Shown here: positions 1 to 11,160 of the stretch, one piece after another
Layout: each line of letters opens with the position of its first letter
Position numbering within the stretch: the first letter of the stretch is position 1
Source of the DNA: Sordaria brevicollis
Taxonomy: Eukaryota > Ascomycota > Sordariomycetes > Sordariales > Sordariaceae
Direction: 5' to 3'
Assembly (NCBI GenBank): GCA_033439795.1
Contig: JAUTDP010000001.1
Coordinates: forward strand, 5,518,001 to 5,582,000
Length of the DNA: 64,000 bases
Notes under the pieces: generated by a model
Databases searched by the model: none
What the model was told of the DNA's origin: nothing
Seen by the model: the letters and a program-made list of their open reading frames with translations, nothing else
Position numbers and translations under genes: made by a program

Positions 1-501
1 GCCGGCATGTTCTCTTACGTCCCTGTCGTGGATGACGTCGAGAGAAAGAAGCACCCTTCTCCCGCCAAACACGACTTGGAGCTCATGACTATCGAATTCC
101 GTGCGCAGTATCCGGATGTGCCCTTAGGCCCTGCGGCAGAGCAATATGAGATGGACGAGCTTGCTCGCAGTACCGTTCTTCTCCCGGACTACGACACCGA
201 TCGCGAAAACAACTATCTTCGTCCACCCTACACCAGCCGCTCGACCAGTAACCAGTCTGGAGAGAGTACCGAGGACGATGAGGGAATGGTACCTTTGCTT
301 AGACCCAGCCGACCCAAGGCGATTCACGGTGCCCCAGTGCGCAAAACGGTTGTCAAACCTGCCGGCATCACTCGTTCTCGAACCGACTCGCAGCTTACTC
401 ACAACCCGTACCTCCGCCATATGGAGACTGATGAGCTCCAGATGGGTTCTCCTGCTATGAAGCACGGTTACAGACCTCTTGGCTCACAGGAGGTTTTCTG
501 A
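1..501 (+). CDS. C-terminal end of an unidentified protein (5' truncated by the window)
   Basis: The frame is open from the first base and ends at a TGA at 499-501, so only about the last 166 residues are seen. The segment is hydrophilic and probably disordered, rich in Ser/Thr/Pro/Arg, with acidic patches and no membrane segment or catalytic motif. Runs such as YDTDRENNYLRPPY and the terminal GYRPLGSQEVF look like the cytosolic tail of a membrane or signalling protein, but that is only an impression. The ATG at position 7 is probably internal. Codon use is typical of the neighbouring genes and no frameshift is visible. I do not recognise the family. Confidence 0.6.
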   Translation, partial: AGMFSYVPVVDDVERKKHPSPAKHDLELMTIEFRAQYPDVPLGPAAEQYEMDELARSTVLLPDYDTDRENNYLRPPYTSRSTSNQSGESTEDDEGMVPLLRPSRPKAIHGAPVRKTVVKPAGITRSRTDSQLTHNPYLRHMETDELQMGSPAMKHGYRPLGSQEVF

Positions 502-1289
502 GATGGCAATCGGTTATGGTTATGATCATGATGATTACGACCTTTGATGCGAGGACGATTCGTTCATGGTTGTGATCATGAGGGTCAAGGCCCTTAATGC
601 CACGATCTTACGTCTTTTCTTGTTTGGATTTTGTATGATACCCACAGTTCAGCTCCCTCATCTTCTTTTCGGTTTGCAGCTCTAGGTTTTCTCTTCTCTG
701 TCGACCATACCCCAGTCACTGTGGTTACGGTCGTCTCTCTTTTTCATTTAGGAATGGTTTAATGGTCATTAACTGGTTCGCCAGTTTGTCGGAGTATTTT
801 GGGTTGCGAGCAAGGCATTGGGACAAATGGCGTCGTCTTTCAAAGAAAAGCACATAGACTGCACTGCGATCTACACATTTCATATCGTTGGTGCGAAGTC
901 TTTTTCTCAAGCTTTTGGCTGGTGTACATACCTACAGCCTTCTCATTATCATAAACAGATTGGTCACTCGAACATAGCACAGGAACTATCCACTATAATA
1001 CTTAATATCGTCATATCAAGCGGACACCGTGAGTGAAATGGACAAGGTGAATGCATCCACTACCTTGAATAATCAAGTATAACTCATGAGCTTCATTCAT
1101 CATACATCGTACATGGGGTATCTCGCTACTTCCAAATCGTAGTCATACATCCCCACCTATCCAAACCAACAACGAAAACAGAAAAAACAAAAAGAAAACA
1201 AAGCTTGTCAAAGCAATACAATAATCTTACACCTCTCCCTTACTTATCCACCACCTCTCTGTCTCCTCAGTTTCTAGACTCTATGGAGT
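502..1289. other. Convergent 3' flanks, no gene seen
   Basis: This stretch separates the 3' end of the plus-strand partial gene from the 3' end of the minus-strand small basic gene. It holds probable 3' UTRs and A-rich tracts near 1170-1205. No coding frame, RNA gene or repeat stands out. Confidence 0.6.
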
Positions 1290-1293
1290 CTAG
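1274..1293 (-). promoter_or_regulatory. Perfect hairpin that includes the stop codon of the small basic gene
   Basis: The arms CTAGACTC (1274-1281) and GAGTCTAG (1286-1293) form an 8-bp perfect inverted repeat with a 4-nt loop. In the minus-strand mRNA the UAG stop (1292-1290) lies inside the 5' arm. The hairpin is seen directly; a role in termination, readthrough or mRNA stability is inference. Confidence 0.5.
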
Positions 1294-1706
1294 TAACGTC
1301 TCCTCCTCCCCCGTCCATCAGTCCCCCTCATCCTCCTAGTCCCCGCCGCCTTCTGCGCCGGGCGACCCGTGATAGTCCCCTTAATCTTCATCAACGCACC
1401 ACTGATTTTATCACCAATGCTCGTCTTGCGCTTCTGGTGGTGGTGCACAGCAGCCCCGGTGCCCAAAGCAGCAGCGGCGGGGGCGGCGTGGTGCTTGCGC
1501 CGGCCGTAGCCCCTACGACGAGTTGTGCGGGTAGAGGTCATGGGGGCCGCGTGGGTTGTGCCCATGGAAGTGTGGTGGGCACGACGGCGGCGGCCGCCGA
1601 GGAGGGAGCTTAGACCACCGCCGGAGGAGCGGGTGGTTCTTGTGGTGCGGGTGCTGGTCATGGGGGCGTGGGTTGTGGTGAGGGGGGCGCGACGGCGGCC
1701 GAACAT
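1290..1706 (-). CDS. Small basic Arg/Thr/His-rich protein with conserved-looking C-terminus
   Basis: This is an uninterrupted 138-codon frame starting at an ATG (MFGRRRAP) and ending RRRRY. The N-terminal half has two near-copies of a Thr/Arg block (residues about 15-30 and 54-66, both containing MTSTRTTR) around a Gly/Ser/Arg segment. A His/Ala stretch follows, then a C-terminal block with GDKISGALMKIKG and AAGTRRMRGTDGRGRR. That last block resembles a family of small, highly basic ascomycete proteins of unknown function; this is recalled similarity, not a search. The protein is strongly cationic, with no signal peptide or membrane segment. A good TATA box lies about 190 bp upstream, suggesting a strongly expressed or inducible gene. 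The very high GC of the frame may inflate the ORF, but the composition and the TATA box support a real gene. Confidence 0.65.
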   Translation of the reverse strand: MFGRRRAPLTTTHAPMTSTRTTRTTRSSGGGLSSLLGGRRRRAHHTSMGTTHAAPMTSTRTTRRRGYGRRKHHAAPAAAALGTGAAVHHHQKRKTSIGDKISGALMKIKGTITGRPAQKAAGTRRMRGTDGRGRRRRY

Positions 1707-1894
1707 TTTGATGCTTGGTGTTGTGGCTTAAGTGTTGGTTGTGGTTTTGGTTGGTAATTGGAGTTGTTGGGTTGACTCTGTAATTTGGAGTCTTGGTGGC
1801 TTGTTTAGATGTAGAAGCTGCTTTGAAGCTGATCTGGTTGATGTTGTGGATGATGGAATGAAACAAGATCTGGAAAGGATGAAGTTGGATGGAC

Positions 1895-1901
1895 TTATAT
1901 A
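1895..1901 (-). promoter_or_regulatory. TATA box of the small basic gene
   Basis: On the minus strand the sequence reads TATATAA, about 190 nt before the ATG at 1706, leaving room for a 5' UTR of about 150 nt. No other TATA-like match lies closer. Confidence 0.45.
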
Positions 1902-3404
1902 GACATTTGATTCCGTATGAAGTTGGTGACTTTGATGTAGTATCTTGGTTGTCAAATCGGACGTCATCTTTCGTGTCCATGGTCATGAGGGCCCTTGAAG
2001 ATCCCTTCAAGCCATCCCGTTATCCTTTTTCGTTGGATTGTCGTCCCGCTGTTCCACGACATATCTTGCCTACAATCTCTCACTCCTCCTACGTAGCCAC
2101 ACCTCCAAGGTAGCCACACGTCCAGACATGACGACTCCAATCAGTTGCGCCAATAGATGCTGCTGAAGCAACGAAATCCAATATCTGTACCCATTCAAAC
2201 CATTGAGCCAACGTCACCAGCCACACCTAACTCTACTTGACAGGCCTTGGCTTCAGCAACGTGCCGTGAGAATGACATCAAAAGCAATGAAGAAGTTGGT
2301 GTGGCCCCGATTTAAACGTCTCGAGAGGAGGTCGTAAGCGACTTGGCCTTTCGGGCCTCGTATCCTATCAGTGTCCTTGGAGGCATGCTGTCGAAGGTGT
2401 GGATGGACCCTTTGACGTTTTGCCAGGACCCTTCCTGCGTAGACCTACATCTGCAACGGCGGACCCTTCTTGCACCTGCGCCTGCATAGAGGTATGTCCG
2501 CTCGACATGGCATGCCCGGCCCACGTCTATCGTCACGCAGTTCTCGGAAGCAAACGTTGAAAAATTGTGGATAAGGGTCCAACTTCCAACATTCCATCCC
2601 ACCACTTCCACGAGGGCCCTGACACCTATCCCACGTTGCACGCTACACTAACGTCAGTGGCGTCATCCCGCTTTATAGTGGAGGGTCGCCATTGGCTGCC
2701 CTATAACTCACACCATCGTAAGCGAAGGCCAAGCCCACGTCTTTCAAGAAATTCAGGGTCCAACAGGGGTGTGCAACCGTTAAGCGCTGTGGCCAATGGC
2801 GGAGGATTATTGTGGACGGAAAAAGTTGAAACCTGCTTCAGGTCAATCTTGAGGGTGATGTCACGCAGAGGAAGAGGTGAGGGTTGAGGTGAGGTGATGG
2901 TGAACTTTTTCCCCGTCCCTCGTGGTGGTGAGCTTGCAGTGATGAAACGGGCAGGAAAGACGGGACGAACACCGCGGGATTGGCTCCGATGCCCCGGATG
3001 AACCAAGATGGGATGACGGAGGGAGGTGCTAATTTTAGGTTTGACACAATTCAGGGTCTCGGTCTTTGCAGTGGGGAGTGCTTCTTGCCCCGTCTTCCTC
3101 TTCCATCAATTACAGGTATCTCCAAATATTATAGTCGGTTCTTCGATTCCGCGTTCATGCGATGCCAGCCCAGCGGCTGCGCGGTATATCATGTCTCATG
3201 CATCAGACCCAAGCTCTGCAATGTTCCAGCGCTTCGATGAGGTGCTTCAGAACCATCCTTCTTCCACAGGGGCATGCTGAAACCCTCGTTCTCAACTGCA
3301 CCTTCCTCCCCACTCCCAGGTCTACCTTCCTTCCACCTACCCCAATTATTTCTCCTCAGCGCCTTCCCAATTCTCTTCGGTTTCCCGTCAATCTCCAACC
3401 TCCA
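1902..3404. other. Intergenic region, no supported gene
   Basis: Upstream DNA of the small basic gene and downstream DNA of the phosphatase-like gene. Short frames on both strands have no recognisable domain, no splice-consistent extension and overlap each other. I see no RNA gene or repeat here. Confidence 0.5.
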
Positions 3405-4288
3405 TTACTCCCCCCTCAAAACTCTCCCAACCCTCTCCACCTCCTCCTCCGTCAGCCCCAACGTCCCCCTCACATACCCCCTCCAACCTCCATACACCCT
3501 CTTTACCTCCTCCACAAACGCCCCCCAACACTCCCTCCTCAAACTAACCAAATTCGCAAACCCCGGCTCCTCCACACTCTTACACCCAGCCCCCTTCATC
3601 GCGAACCCCAACAACTGCTCCCTCGCCATCTCCGTCCCAATCCGACTCAACATCCAATCCATCTCCACATCCTCCTCACTCACGCCCGCCAGACTCAACA
3701 GCAAGCCCGCTACCACCCCGTTCTGTCGCGTCCAGCCGTGCAATGGAACAGCAGCGCTTCCGGCTCCCCTCCCTCTTCTGTGTCCAGCAGTGACCTAAGT
3801 AAGGAGGTGATAACCTCGCGATACTGCGCCAAAGCATCCATATACATCTTTACGTACCCTCCTTCGCCCTTTCCTTCCAAGAAATCCTTTAGGTCGACCG
3901 TCGCTTCCTTCTCCGCAGACCCAACCCAGACATTCTCCACCCCGTTAATCTCAGGGTCAGGGGCATGGGTATGTTCCCTCACTGACCTGATATCAAATAT
4001 CTTTTTGATGCCGAGTTGGGTGGATAGTTGCGTCTTGGCCGCGTCGTCGAACCCGCCGTTGGGAAAGAAACCGCCGGAGCGGTAGATGAGACCTGGTCGG
4101 ATTTTGTTCCCATTGCTGGAAGAGGACAAGGAGAGGAGGCCGAGGTCGCGCGTGTTGAAGGTGCCGGGGATGTAGAGGAATGGGGGAGTGGCTAGGGCGG
4201 CGAAGATGGATTCGCGCGGGATGGGTTTTGTGACGTCTGTTTCGGAGAGAGCGATGAGGTCGGCTTTGGAGAGGGTTGGGAGGGACAT
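3405..4288 (-). pseudogene. Tyrosine/dual-specificity phosphatase-like gene with a one-base frameshift after the P-loop
   Basis: The 5' frame (4288 to 3710) begins MSLPTLSKADL. It carries features of the small fungal tyrosine phosphatase family (Y_phosphatase3 type): NTRDLG, RPGLIYRSGG and the catalytic P-loop HCTAGRDRTG, with the nucleophilic Cys at about residue 183. Directly after RDRTG the frame reads W then a TAG stop. One base later the other frame continues with the expected hydrophobic helix (VVAGLLLSLAGV) and runs to a natural stop at 3405. Restoring one base in the G run (plus-strand C run at 3716-3719) would give a protein of about 294 residues. No intron explains the shift, because no residues are missing. 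It is either a real inactivating deletion or a homopolymer sequencing error. The substrate cannot be judged from sequence. Confidence 0.7.
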
Positions 4289-4908
4289 TTTGGCGGTGTG
4301 GTTTGGTTGTGATATTATAGGGTGTATAGAGGTGAGTTGCTTGGCGGTATTTCTGAGACAGATTTAAGTCGACGTAGGCACTGCCGCCTAGAAATCTGTT
4401 ACGAGATTCTTATATGCAGGTGAGATGTCGTGACAGAAAGTAACATTCAAAACGAAAAACGACACGAGGCTCTGGGATTATAAATGCTTATCATTCAGGG
4501 GGGAAATCTCGTGGGAAGTCTCACTTTTCTCACTCACCGCCAATGATAGCAAACGCAGATCAACGGAGGGAAGGAACCACACGGGAATTTAATGAAGCCC
4601 TCACCAACCCCGCTCCTTCCCCACATTCTCGGGACGGAACCCGGCTGCTAACCTCATACGGCAACAAGTAAACAAACCACCCCATGATCCCCTGAATAGT
4701 GGAGCGACCATCCGAATGTCCATCCGAACTCTAGTGTTTGATCAACCGAAAGGACCTTCGTTCAACATTGTGACTTTCAGAAACTAACGGTCTTCTAAAA
4801 GGGGATTCTTAGGATTATCGTATTCGAGAAGGATAAGGGAATGTTTGCAACAGGGCTACATGATCAAACTCGCACAGGCCGAGACCGGTCTCACCGAACC
4901 AACCAATT
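4289..4908. other. Promoter of the phosphatase-like gene and 3' flank of the MFS gene
   Basis: About 620 bp with no coding frame of note. The minus-strand phosphatase-like gene starts at its left edge and the minus-strand transporter ends at its right edge. Confidence 0.5.
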
Positions 4909-7900
4909 TCAAACCGCCTTCCTTGCATGCCCGCTTGGTGGTGCCTCCAGGGGTCCCAGCTCCTCCAATTCAATCCGGTCATGTCCATCGTCCTCCGAAG
5001 AAGTTACAAAATCCTCCATGTCCTCGTCTTCTTCACGAACAGGACGCTCAAGGACACTCCCGGTATCTCGATCTGAATGTTGCTTAAAGGAGAAATTGTC
5101 CCCCTCACGAGGTATTGAAAGAGTGGGTGTTTGCTTGCCAGTTCTCGTTGGTTCAGCATCAAACCGATAAAGGCCAAACCTGTTTGGCGACGCTGTATCA
5201 CCACGGCTTGGGTCTCCCTCTTCTTCCGTTTGGACTGGCACACCTCGGTGCGAGTACGTCGTACGTTCACCCGGCCTTCTTCTTCCCTTGCGGCCGCTGA
5301 CTTTCCGAATGAGGTGGGTAGTCTTTGCTCCAATTCCAGTGGCATCCTCGACAGCCATACGCGCGGTATCAAGCGCTGCCCGGTTCAGATGTGCGGCCGA
5401 TTCGTCAATCAGCTTGTTCTTCTTCCGGATCTCCGTCCATCTTGTCATTGCGCCCAGCTCCAGGATGTTGACTCTTCGGAACTGGCTGGATGGGTTCCCA
5501 GGAAGGTGAGGACGCCAAATCTCTTCATCAGTCATGGTTACTGGAAGAGGTCTCCCAGCCTTGATCTCGATGATGGATTTACGAATGCTTTCACGACGGA
5601 TCTTCTGCCACTTCTCCATCTCGACTGTCTTGGAGCTCGGAATGATTTCCACCTCTTTGAAACGAACAAGGACTGCAAGAAGAAGAACAGTCAACAGAAA
5701 CAGCACGCCAGCTACGATACCGGTTGCCTCCCGTTGGCCGAGGTTCCGCTGTGCTGTCCCGGCTACAGCCGTTGCTAATGCCGCAAGGAGGAAGCCAAAG
5801 GTATGGCAGACGGCAAACCCAGCAGCTATCCGCGGGTGTGACGAATAGTTCGTACGTTTTGGTTGTTTGTTCGAATAACCTCTGGGGCGGCCGATCATGC
5901 CAGGGAGCAGGTCCGAACAGTCAAAGTTCTCCATGATAAGTCCGTTACATTCGGCTACTGCAAGGGCAGATATGGTGCCTATCAGAGTCGCAAACAGAAC
6001 AGGAACGGGCACCGGTATGTGACCTCCAGCGGAAGACACCGTGTATGCCATGCCAAGAACAGGCAAAAGGGTGAGGAATATGGCACGGCGAAGAAGATGC
6101 GACGTCCACGTAAACTTCTTGTCGAGAAGAGTGTCCATGTTTGACAGCTGAGGGTAGTTCCTGTGGCGGGAGAATATGTTCGCCTTCTGGAATGGTATGG
6201 AAACAAGTGCGCCAATGGAGATGAACGCGACACAAAGACCGACTAAAGGTGACTTGAGTCTGTAATCCTTGGACGTGAGGGATCCAAGCAGACAGATGAT
6301 GAGAATCACCTGCGCGTAGATCCATCCCACATATACGGCCATAATCATGAACCCAGGTTGTCGAAGCATCTCCAGTGACAGCAAGATACCGTGCTAGACT
6401 TCCTGCCACCACCAGGTCGGACCGTCCTTCACCCGGTGCATCATGACCTCACCACGAGCGACTCTGCGTGACACCTGTTTACCGTTCTTAACCTCCGCCA
6501 CAGATCGTCGGAAGGGGGACCGTCGGACTTCGGGGCAGATGACGTTCAGAAGAAGCACTACTGCGATCATCATAATGCTGACATAGAAGCCCCAGGATGG
6601 ATTGAGCGAGTTGATGACCGCTGCTCCGATCAAGAATCCAATTCCAATGGAGCCAGTGAAGCACCATGTCCACAGCCCCAGCCAAACGCCCATACCACCT
6701 CCGTGCCTGCGTACGTCAAACTTGTCGACTACCTCCTGGTGTGGATTGCCACTCATGAGGGAGGCTCCAAACAGATCCGTGAGCGTCGAGTGGAAGTTCA
6801 TACTCGCGAAGCCAAGAACGAGCCCCATGAACCCACGTGAGCCTAGAAGAGCCCATCTCCAGGTACTCACATATGGTGACCGCCATGTGCTGACCGCAAT
6901 AGCTTGTGGGAACAACAGAGGCATCGCTAATATGAGGCTTGACAGGATGTACGGTTTTCGACCGTGCAACAACGGCAACGGCCAGAAGAAGAACGTTGGA
7001 ATAGCCAAACCCAAGTAGAAGAAGACATTACCTAGAATAGCGTAATGATCCAGATCAGCTATAAAGTACTGGATTGACGGGACAAGACCAGCATATATGC
7101 CGATGACCATTCCAATGGACGCAGTGCTTAGGCATGTAACCCCGGCAACGAATCTTTTACGGGCAGTGGACCAGTCTCGAGCTACTGGTTGTCGACGGTA
7201 CGCTCGTGCCAGGCTAAAACCCTGGTAGCCACGGAGACTGACATGAGACCTTCCCCGCAGATCGATCCGGGTATCAGGCGGATCTCTTGGTTCGCTTTCG
7301 AGGCCCCTTGAATCATCACCATAGTTCCATGAGTTATGGGATTGCTGCGAGCGATTACCGGTTGATGTGGCTGGCCCGTCAAGCGCCGAAGCTGGAACCC
7401 TGTGCTTGAGTGATTGACGAACGATGGTGGAATCACTTTCGTGATCGGGCGTATCCATAGCACCATCGCCTTGTCGTAACGAACTGACACGACGTAGTGG
7501 CCGTGTGGTTCCAAAACTGCGATAGCTTCTGAGTCTCGAAGCAACCCTTGGCAGACATCCAGACGTCGGTGGTGGCGAGTCCGTACTGGAAGGTGGACTG
7601 GCAGGAATTACCGTCATTGGTGATTGTGTACTCAGAACAGCTGGTCCTGAAGCTGAATCTTGCGCTGGAAGTTCGCCCAGGTCTTCATAGCGAGGGCCTC
7701 CCAGAGTCGAAAAGCTTGGTTTCAGTTTGGGTTTCAAACTTGATTTTCTCTCTGGAATCTTGACTTCCACGTTCCTACTGCGCATTCCTGGAGCTGACCG
7801 GTAATGCTTCGGCCCTCGTCTGTTATTGTCACTGGGAGGTTGTATTCCCAAAGCGGTTTCTACAGCAGTCCAGTAGTCAAAGTCGCCGACCTCATTCACC

Positions 7901-9588
7901 ATCGACCCGTTCTCGCTGGAGTGTATGCCTGGAGATGTTGGTATATCACGGTGATTGAACTCATCAAGCTCATAATACCCTGGGCATTGGTGGTCGACTT
8001 CGCGTTGGGCGGTTGCTGCTGCCAGCTCCATTGCTTCATTCAGAAGATTTTCCAGGTTGTTGACCGTACTCCGGAACTTCATGTCTATGGAGGCGCCAGC
8101 GGTGGATCTCCTCAGTAGTGATCGGGAATCTGTAGGATCGTAGTCGTCCAATAAGGGTTCATGCATTGAATCCTTGTGCGGAAGCTCAGTAAACTTTGTC
8201 TTGTAAGGCTGCGGTTGCTTGATCAGATCTCGCAGCCACGCTCGTGTCCGATTGAAGTTTTGCACGGCTGCCGGTGTTGCCGCTGGGTCTGAACCCTTAT
8301 CTGATGGCGTCGGGATGTGCTCAGCTACGGGATCAAGCTTCCCTTCCATGCCTTTGCCTAGCGTAGTACGACTGGTACTTCCCATAAGGTCGGAAGAGAC
8401 GGTTGTGCTATCGGCCCTAGGTCGTTGTAACAAGCCTTGATGGCCGGAGGTGGCATTGTTGGAATCGTTAACACCTTTCATAGACTCCCAGTATGCAACA
8501 AGCTCGGATGCCGATCTGTGTTTTGCAAAGCCGCGAGGTCTTACTGCCTGATCACTTGTAAAATCTCTAGAGCCATCAGCGTCGCTGTATGGCTGTATCC
8601 TTGGGGTAAGGGACGGTCCAGAATTATAGCGGCGGAGGGTGTCTTGGCGAGCTGTGCTGATGCTGGAAGCGTTGCCTTGCCCATGATGGCGCGTTGCATC
8701 ATCGAGATGATGGCTTGCAATGAACCCCTGAGCTTGTACACTGCTCATGGGGCTTGAATCCCGCGAGGCAATGTAGGTGGCCAAGTCAAGTATCCCTTCT
8801 GGATAGTATGAGGGTGGCAGAGCCGACGATGGAACAACCTGTGGTGCTCCCCTTTGTCCAGTGATGTCGTCTGGGTTAGAGTTTGCGAGCTCGGCAACTG
8901 TTCGAACCTTTGGTTCCGCGCTGTGACCATACTGGTGATGGTTGTTTGACGTAACAGACAGAGACACTTGATCATTGAGCGATGCATGGGGAACACCATC
9001 ACACCTTGAGGGATTCTGACTTCCGGTAGTCTCTATCCATTCTTTGAGTGGGTAGAGTTTCTAGCTCTTCCCGGGTGATGCGGCTGTAATTTCAGAACGG
9101 CCGGTCGGTTGTTCCTCATACGTTGCGCCATAGAAATAGTCGTGGCACGATTTTGGCGGCGAGTCACAATCTTGTGGTGAAGGAGCAAAGGCCACTCGAG
9201 AGCTTGTCTTGCGTCGGATCCCAGGACTTGCAGGCGTAGCGTCAGTGGATGTGAAGGCATCTGAAACGTGAACAGTTAGCAGGATTCGGAAACTAGAATA
9301 GCCCTAGGTCATACATTGCCGCGGAGGAATTAGGAACCTCGTGTTGCCCGACTTAATGGTTATGTTCGGACTTGGAAGTGAGTCGAGATGCTCATATTTG
9401 GGAATCGAGTCACGATACGAAGAGTACCGAGAATGAGAGAAGCTGCTCGGTGCTTCCTGGGAGGCACTGTCGCCCCCGGGTCTAGAGATAGGTATTTCCG
9501 GAGAGCGGACACGCTGGTATGGTGGCGGATCGATGGGCCCAGAGTATGGGTTCGCATCTCGGATCTGGTCTTTGTCGAAAGTAGGCAT
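4909..9588 (-). pseudogene. MFS-type 12-TM transporter with long N-terminal extension; two in-frame TAG codons
   Basis: Exon 1 (9588-9315, start MPTFDKDQIRD) is joined to exon 2 (9260-4909) across a 54-nt intron with GTATGA donor, GCTAAC branch site and TTTCAG acceptor. The joined frame has 1542 codons. Codons about 1-790 are a hydrophilic Ser/Pro-rich cytosolic region, about 790-1300 hold twelve membrane segments with MFS-like loops (PLLHGRKPY after TM2), and the last 245 form a charged tail. The frame is broken by TAG at 9061-9063 (codon 158) and TAG at 6394-6396 (codon 1047). The second lies in the TM6-TM7 loop, between WWWQEV and HGILLSLEM. Coding character and frame are kept on both sides of each. 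Both stops could come from CAG or TGG by one C-to-T change in a CpA context. The substrate is unknown; a polyamine/drug-transporter-like family is only a guess. Alternatives are a recent pseudogene, readthrough, or two sequence errors. Confidence 0.7.
9261..9314 (-). other. Intron 1 of the MFS gene
   Basis: Donor GTATGA at 9314, branch-like GCTAAC, acceptor TTTCAG at 9261; 54 nt, phase 1. It joins the two hydrophilic parts of the N-terminal extension. Confidence 0.75.
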
Positions 9589-10428
9589 GATTACTTGCGT
9601 GTCGTGTGTCTTGTACAGAATAAGACGGTGTTGGTCTGGTATGGCGCCCGGTGTCTCGGGTGTCGAAGGGAAACCCAACCGTGGTTGCTATCAAGATTAG
9701 ACCAAGATCAAGAAGAACGAGGAGTATTAGGAAACCTTGGCAAGGTAGAATCGGACAACCAGGGTGTCCAAGACCATGTAGGGTAGGGATAAAGCTGAGG
9801 ATAAAGGATGAAGCGAATGATGTATCGGTAAGAATATGGAGACATGTGTTAGGTCAGTCTCTTGAGGAAGTGTAGCGGAAGAGGATGATGAGCGAAAGGC
9901 CAAGAAGAGGAGCGTGCAAAGAAACAACGGAATCTATGAAGGAGTGAGCCATGTCATTGACTAGGAGCCCATAGATATGGAAGGAGTAACGATGTGGCGC
10001 TGTACTTGAGGGAAAGAGCGAGGTTCGCCGGATGCATTTTTCCGTGTACTGTCAATTTTGAGACATGAGCAGAAAAGAGGCAGGAGCATTCTAAGAGTCA
10101 TATGACTGATATTTTCAGGTAATTGGGAAGGAGGACTCACCACGCTTTCATCATTGACACTGCACAAGTTCGACATACTGAAATAGCCCTGCACTTCTGC
10201 AATCCCGACTTTTTGACCTGGAAATCGTTATGGTATCTTGAAATCCCTTTCACAAATTTTGAATGCCTTTACCCTAACGCCAGAAGATCGCTCGCGTATG
10301 AGCAATCCACCCAATGCCAACTTGCAAACAACGCAATAATATGTTCTTTCCCGGTGATCCTTTTACCCACCTTTTCCTCGTCGTACCATTACCACTTCCT
10401 GACATTCCTACAACCATTCTCTCCCCCT
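9589..10428. other. 5' flank of the MFS gene and 3' flank of IMP3
   Basis: A 32-codon minus-strand frame starts at 9952 (MAHSFIDSVV) with one hydrophobic stretch and ends in TGA. It could be an upstream ORF in the transporter leader. Beyond the TGA the same frame has another hydrophobic stretch (about 9745-9690), but no intron joins them convincingly. Confidence 0.35.
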
Positions 10429-11160
10429 TTAGAGAAGCTCGAAATCGTCCAGCTTGTCGCGGTACTTCATAATGTTCTGCTTGATCTTGCTGCCCACAGA
10501 CCAAGTGACGAAATCCTCCATACTTCTCGTCACGAGGAAAGCAGGATCACGGACCTCTTCGACACCGACGCGGACGTGGCCCTGCTCGATCATCTTGGTG
10601 GCTGCTTGTACGGTCTCGGCCATACGAAGTCTGGTCATGACGACTGGTAGCCTCCTCCTGGCAAAAGCCGACACTGTGACCTGATGCTCCACCTGCGACA
10701 ACTTGGACTTGGACTATTCTCTTATGTTAACAATGGCTCAAACATGAGCTGATACGGAAAGACATACCGAAAGGATGCCCATGTCATAAAGCTTGTCGAG
10801 CAAAAGCTCCTCGTGCTTTCGCCTCACTTCGTTGTCTGGGGGAAGGAGACTGAGACGATGAGCGAGTTGGCGGAGAGAACCGCACATTCTGTTGTACTTG
10901 TGCTATGAGGGGGTCAGCAACCGTAACCAGAAATTCATGGTGAGTCTCATCCATCCTCTCATCAACATACGTAGTCCTCGGGCTTCTGAATCATGTAACG
11001 TCTGTGAATCTGTTAGCAAAATATTCTCTTCTCAAAACAGTTCAGATAGATAATCTTACCTGGCGACATCGTGATCTCTGTGCTTGTTGTCCGACTTGTA
11101 GTTGATAAAGTCGGTCTTCCGGAGAAGCTTCTGTTCCGCGTGCTTGAGCTTACGGACCAT
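10429..11160 (-). CDS. imp3: U3 small nucleolar ribonucleoprotein IMP3 (S4 domain)
   Basis: Four exons (11160-11060, 11001-10971, 10902-10768, 10713-10429) encode 183 residues, against 184 for human IMP3. The introns (58, 68 and 54 nt) have GTAAGA/GTATGT donors, CTAAC/CTGAC branch sites and CAG/TAG acceptors. The protein starts [18 protein letters not shown]. It contains the N-terminal RpsD-like region ([15 protein letters not shown]) and the S4 RNA-binding fold ([25 protein letters not shown]), then the IMP3 signature [16 protein letters not shown]. In yeast and human, IMP3 acts with IMP4 and MPP10 in the nucleolar SSU processome and promotes U3 snoRNA pairing with pre-rRNA. It diverges from the mitoribosomal S18 gene across a 575-bp promoter. 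Nothing is missing or frameshifted. Confidence 0.95.

Noticed and set aside
3162..4085. 307-codon plus-strand frame opposite the phosphatase-like gene
   Set aside because: Its Pro/Leu/His-rich translation is a shadow of the minus-strand gene and has no domain.
6394..6480. 81-nt intron removing the TAG at 6394-6396
   Set aside because: The donor GTGTCA is poor and there is no branch site. The removed stretch (GEVMMHRVKDGPTWWWQEV) looks like conserved transporter loop sequence.
9000..9150. Intron removing the TAG at 9061-9063 (GTATGA donor to CTAG or GTCAG)
   Set aside because: Lengths of 61 and 106 nt break the reading frame. Only a 102-nt version ending in a rare AAG acceptor keeps it, which is weak.
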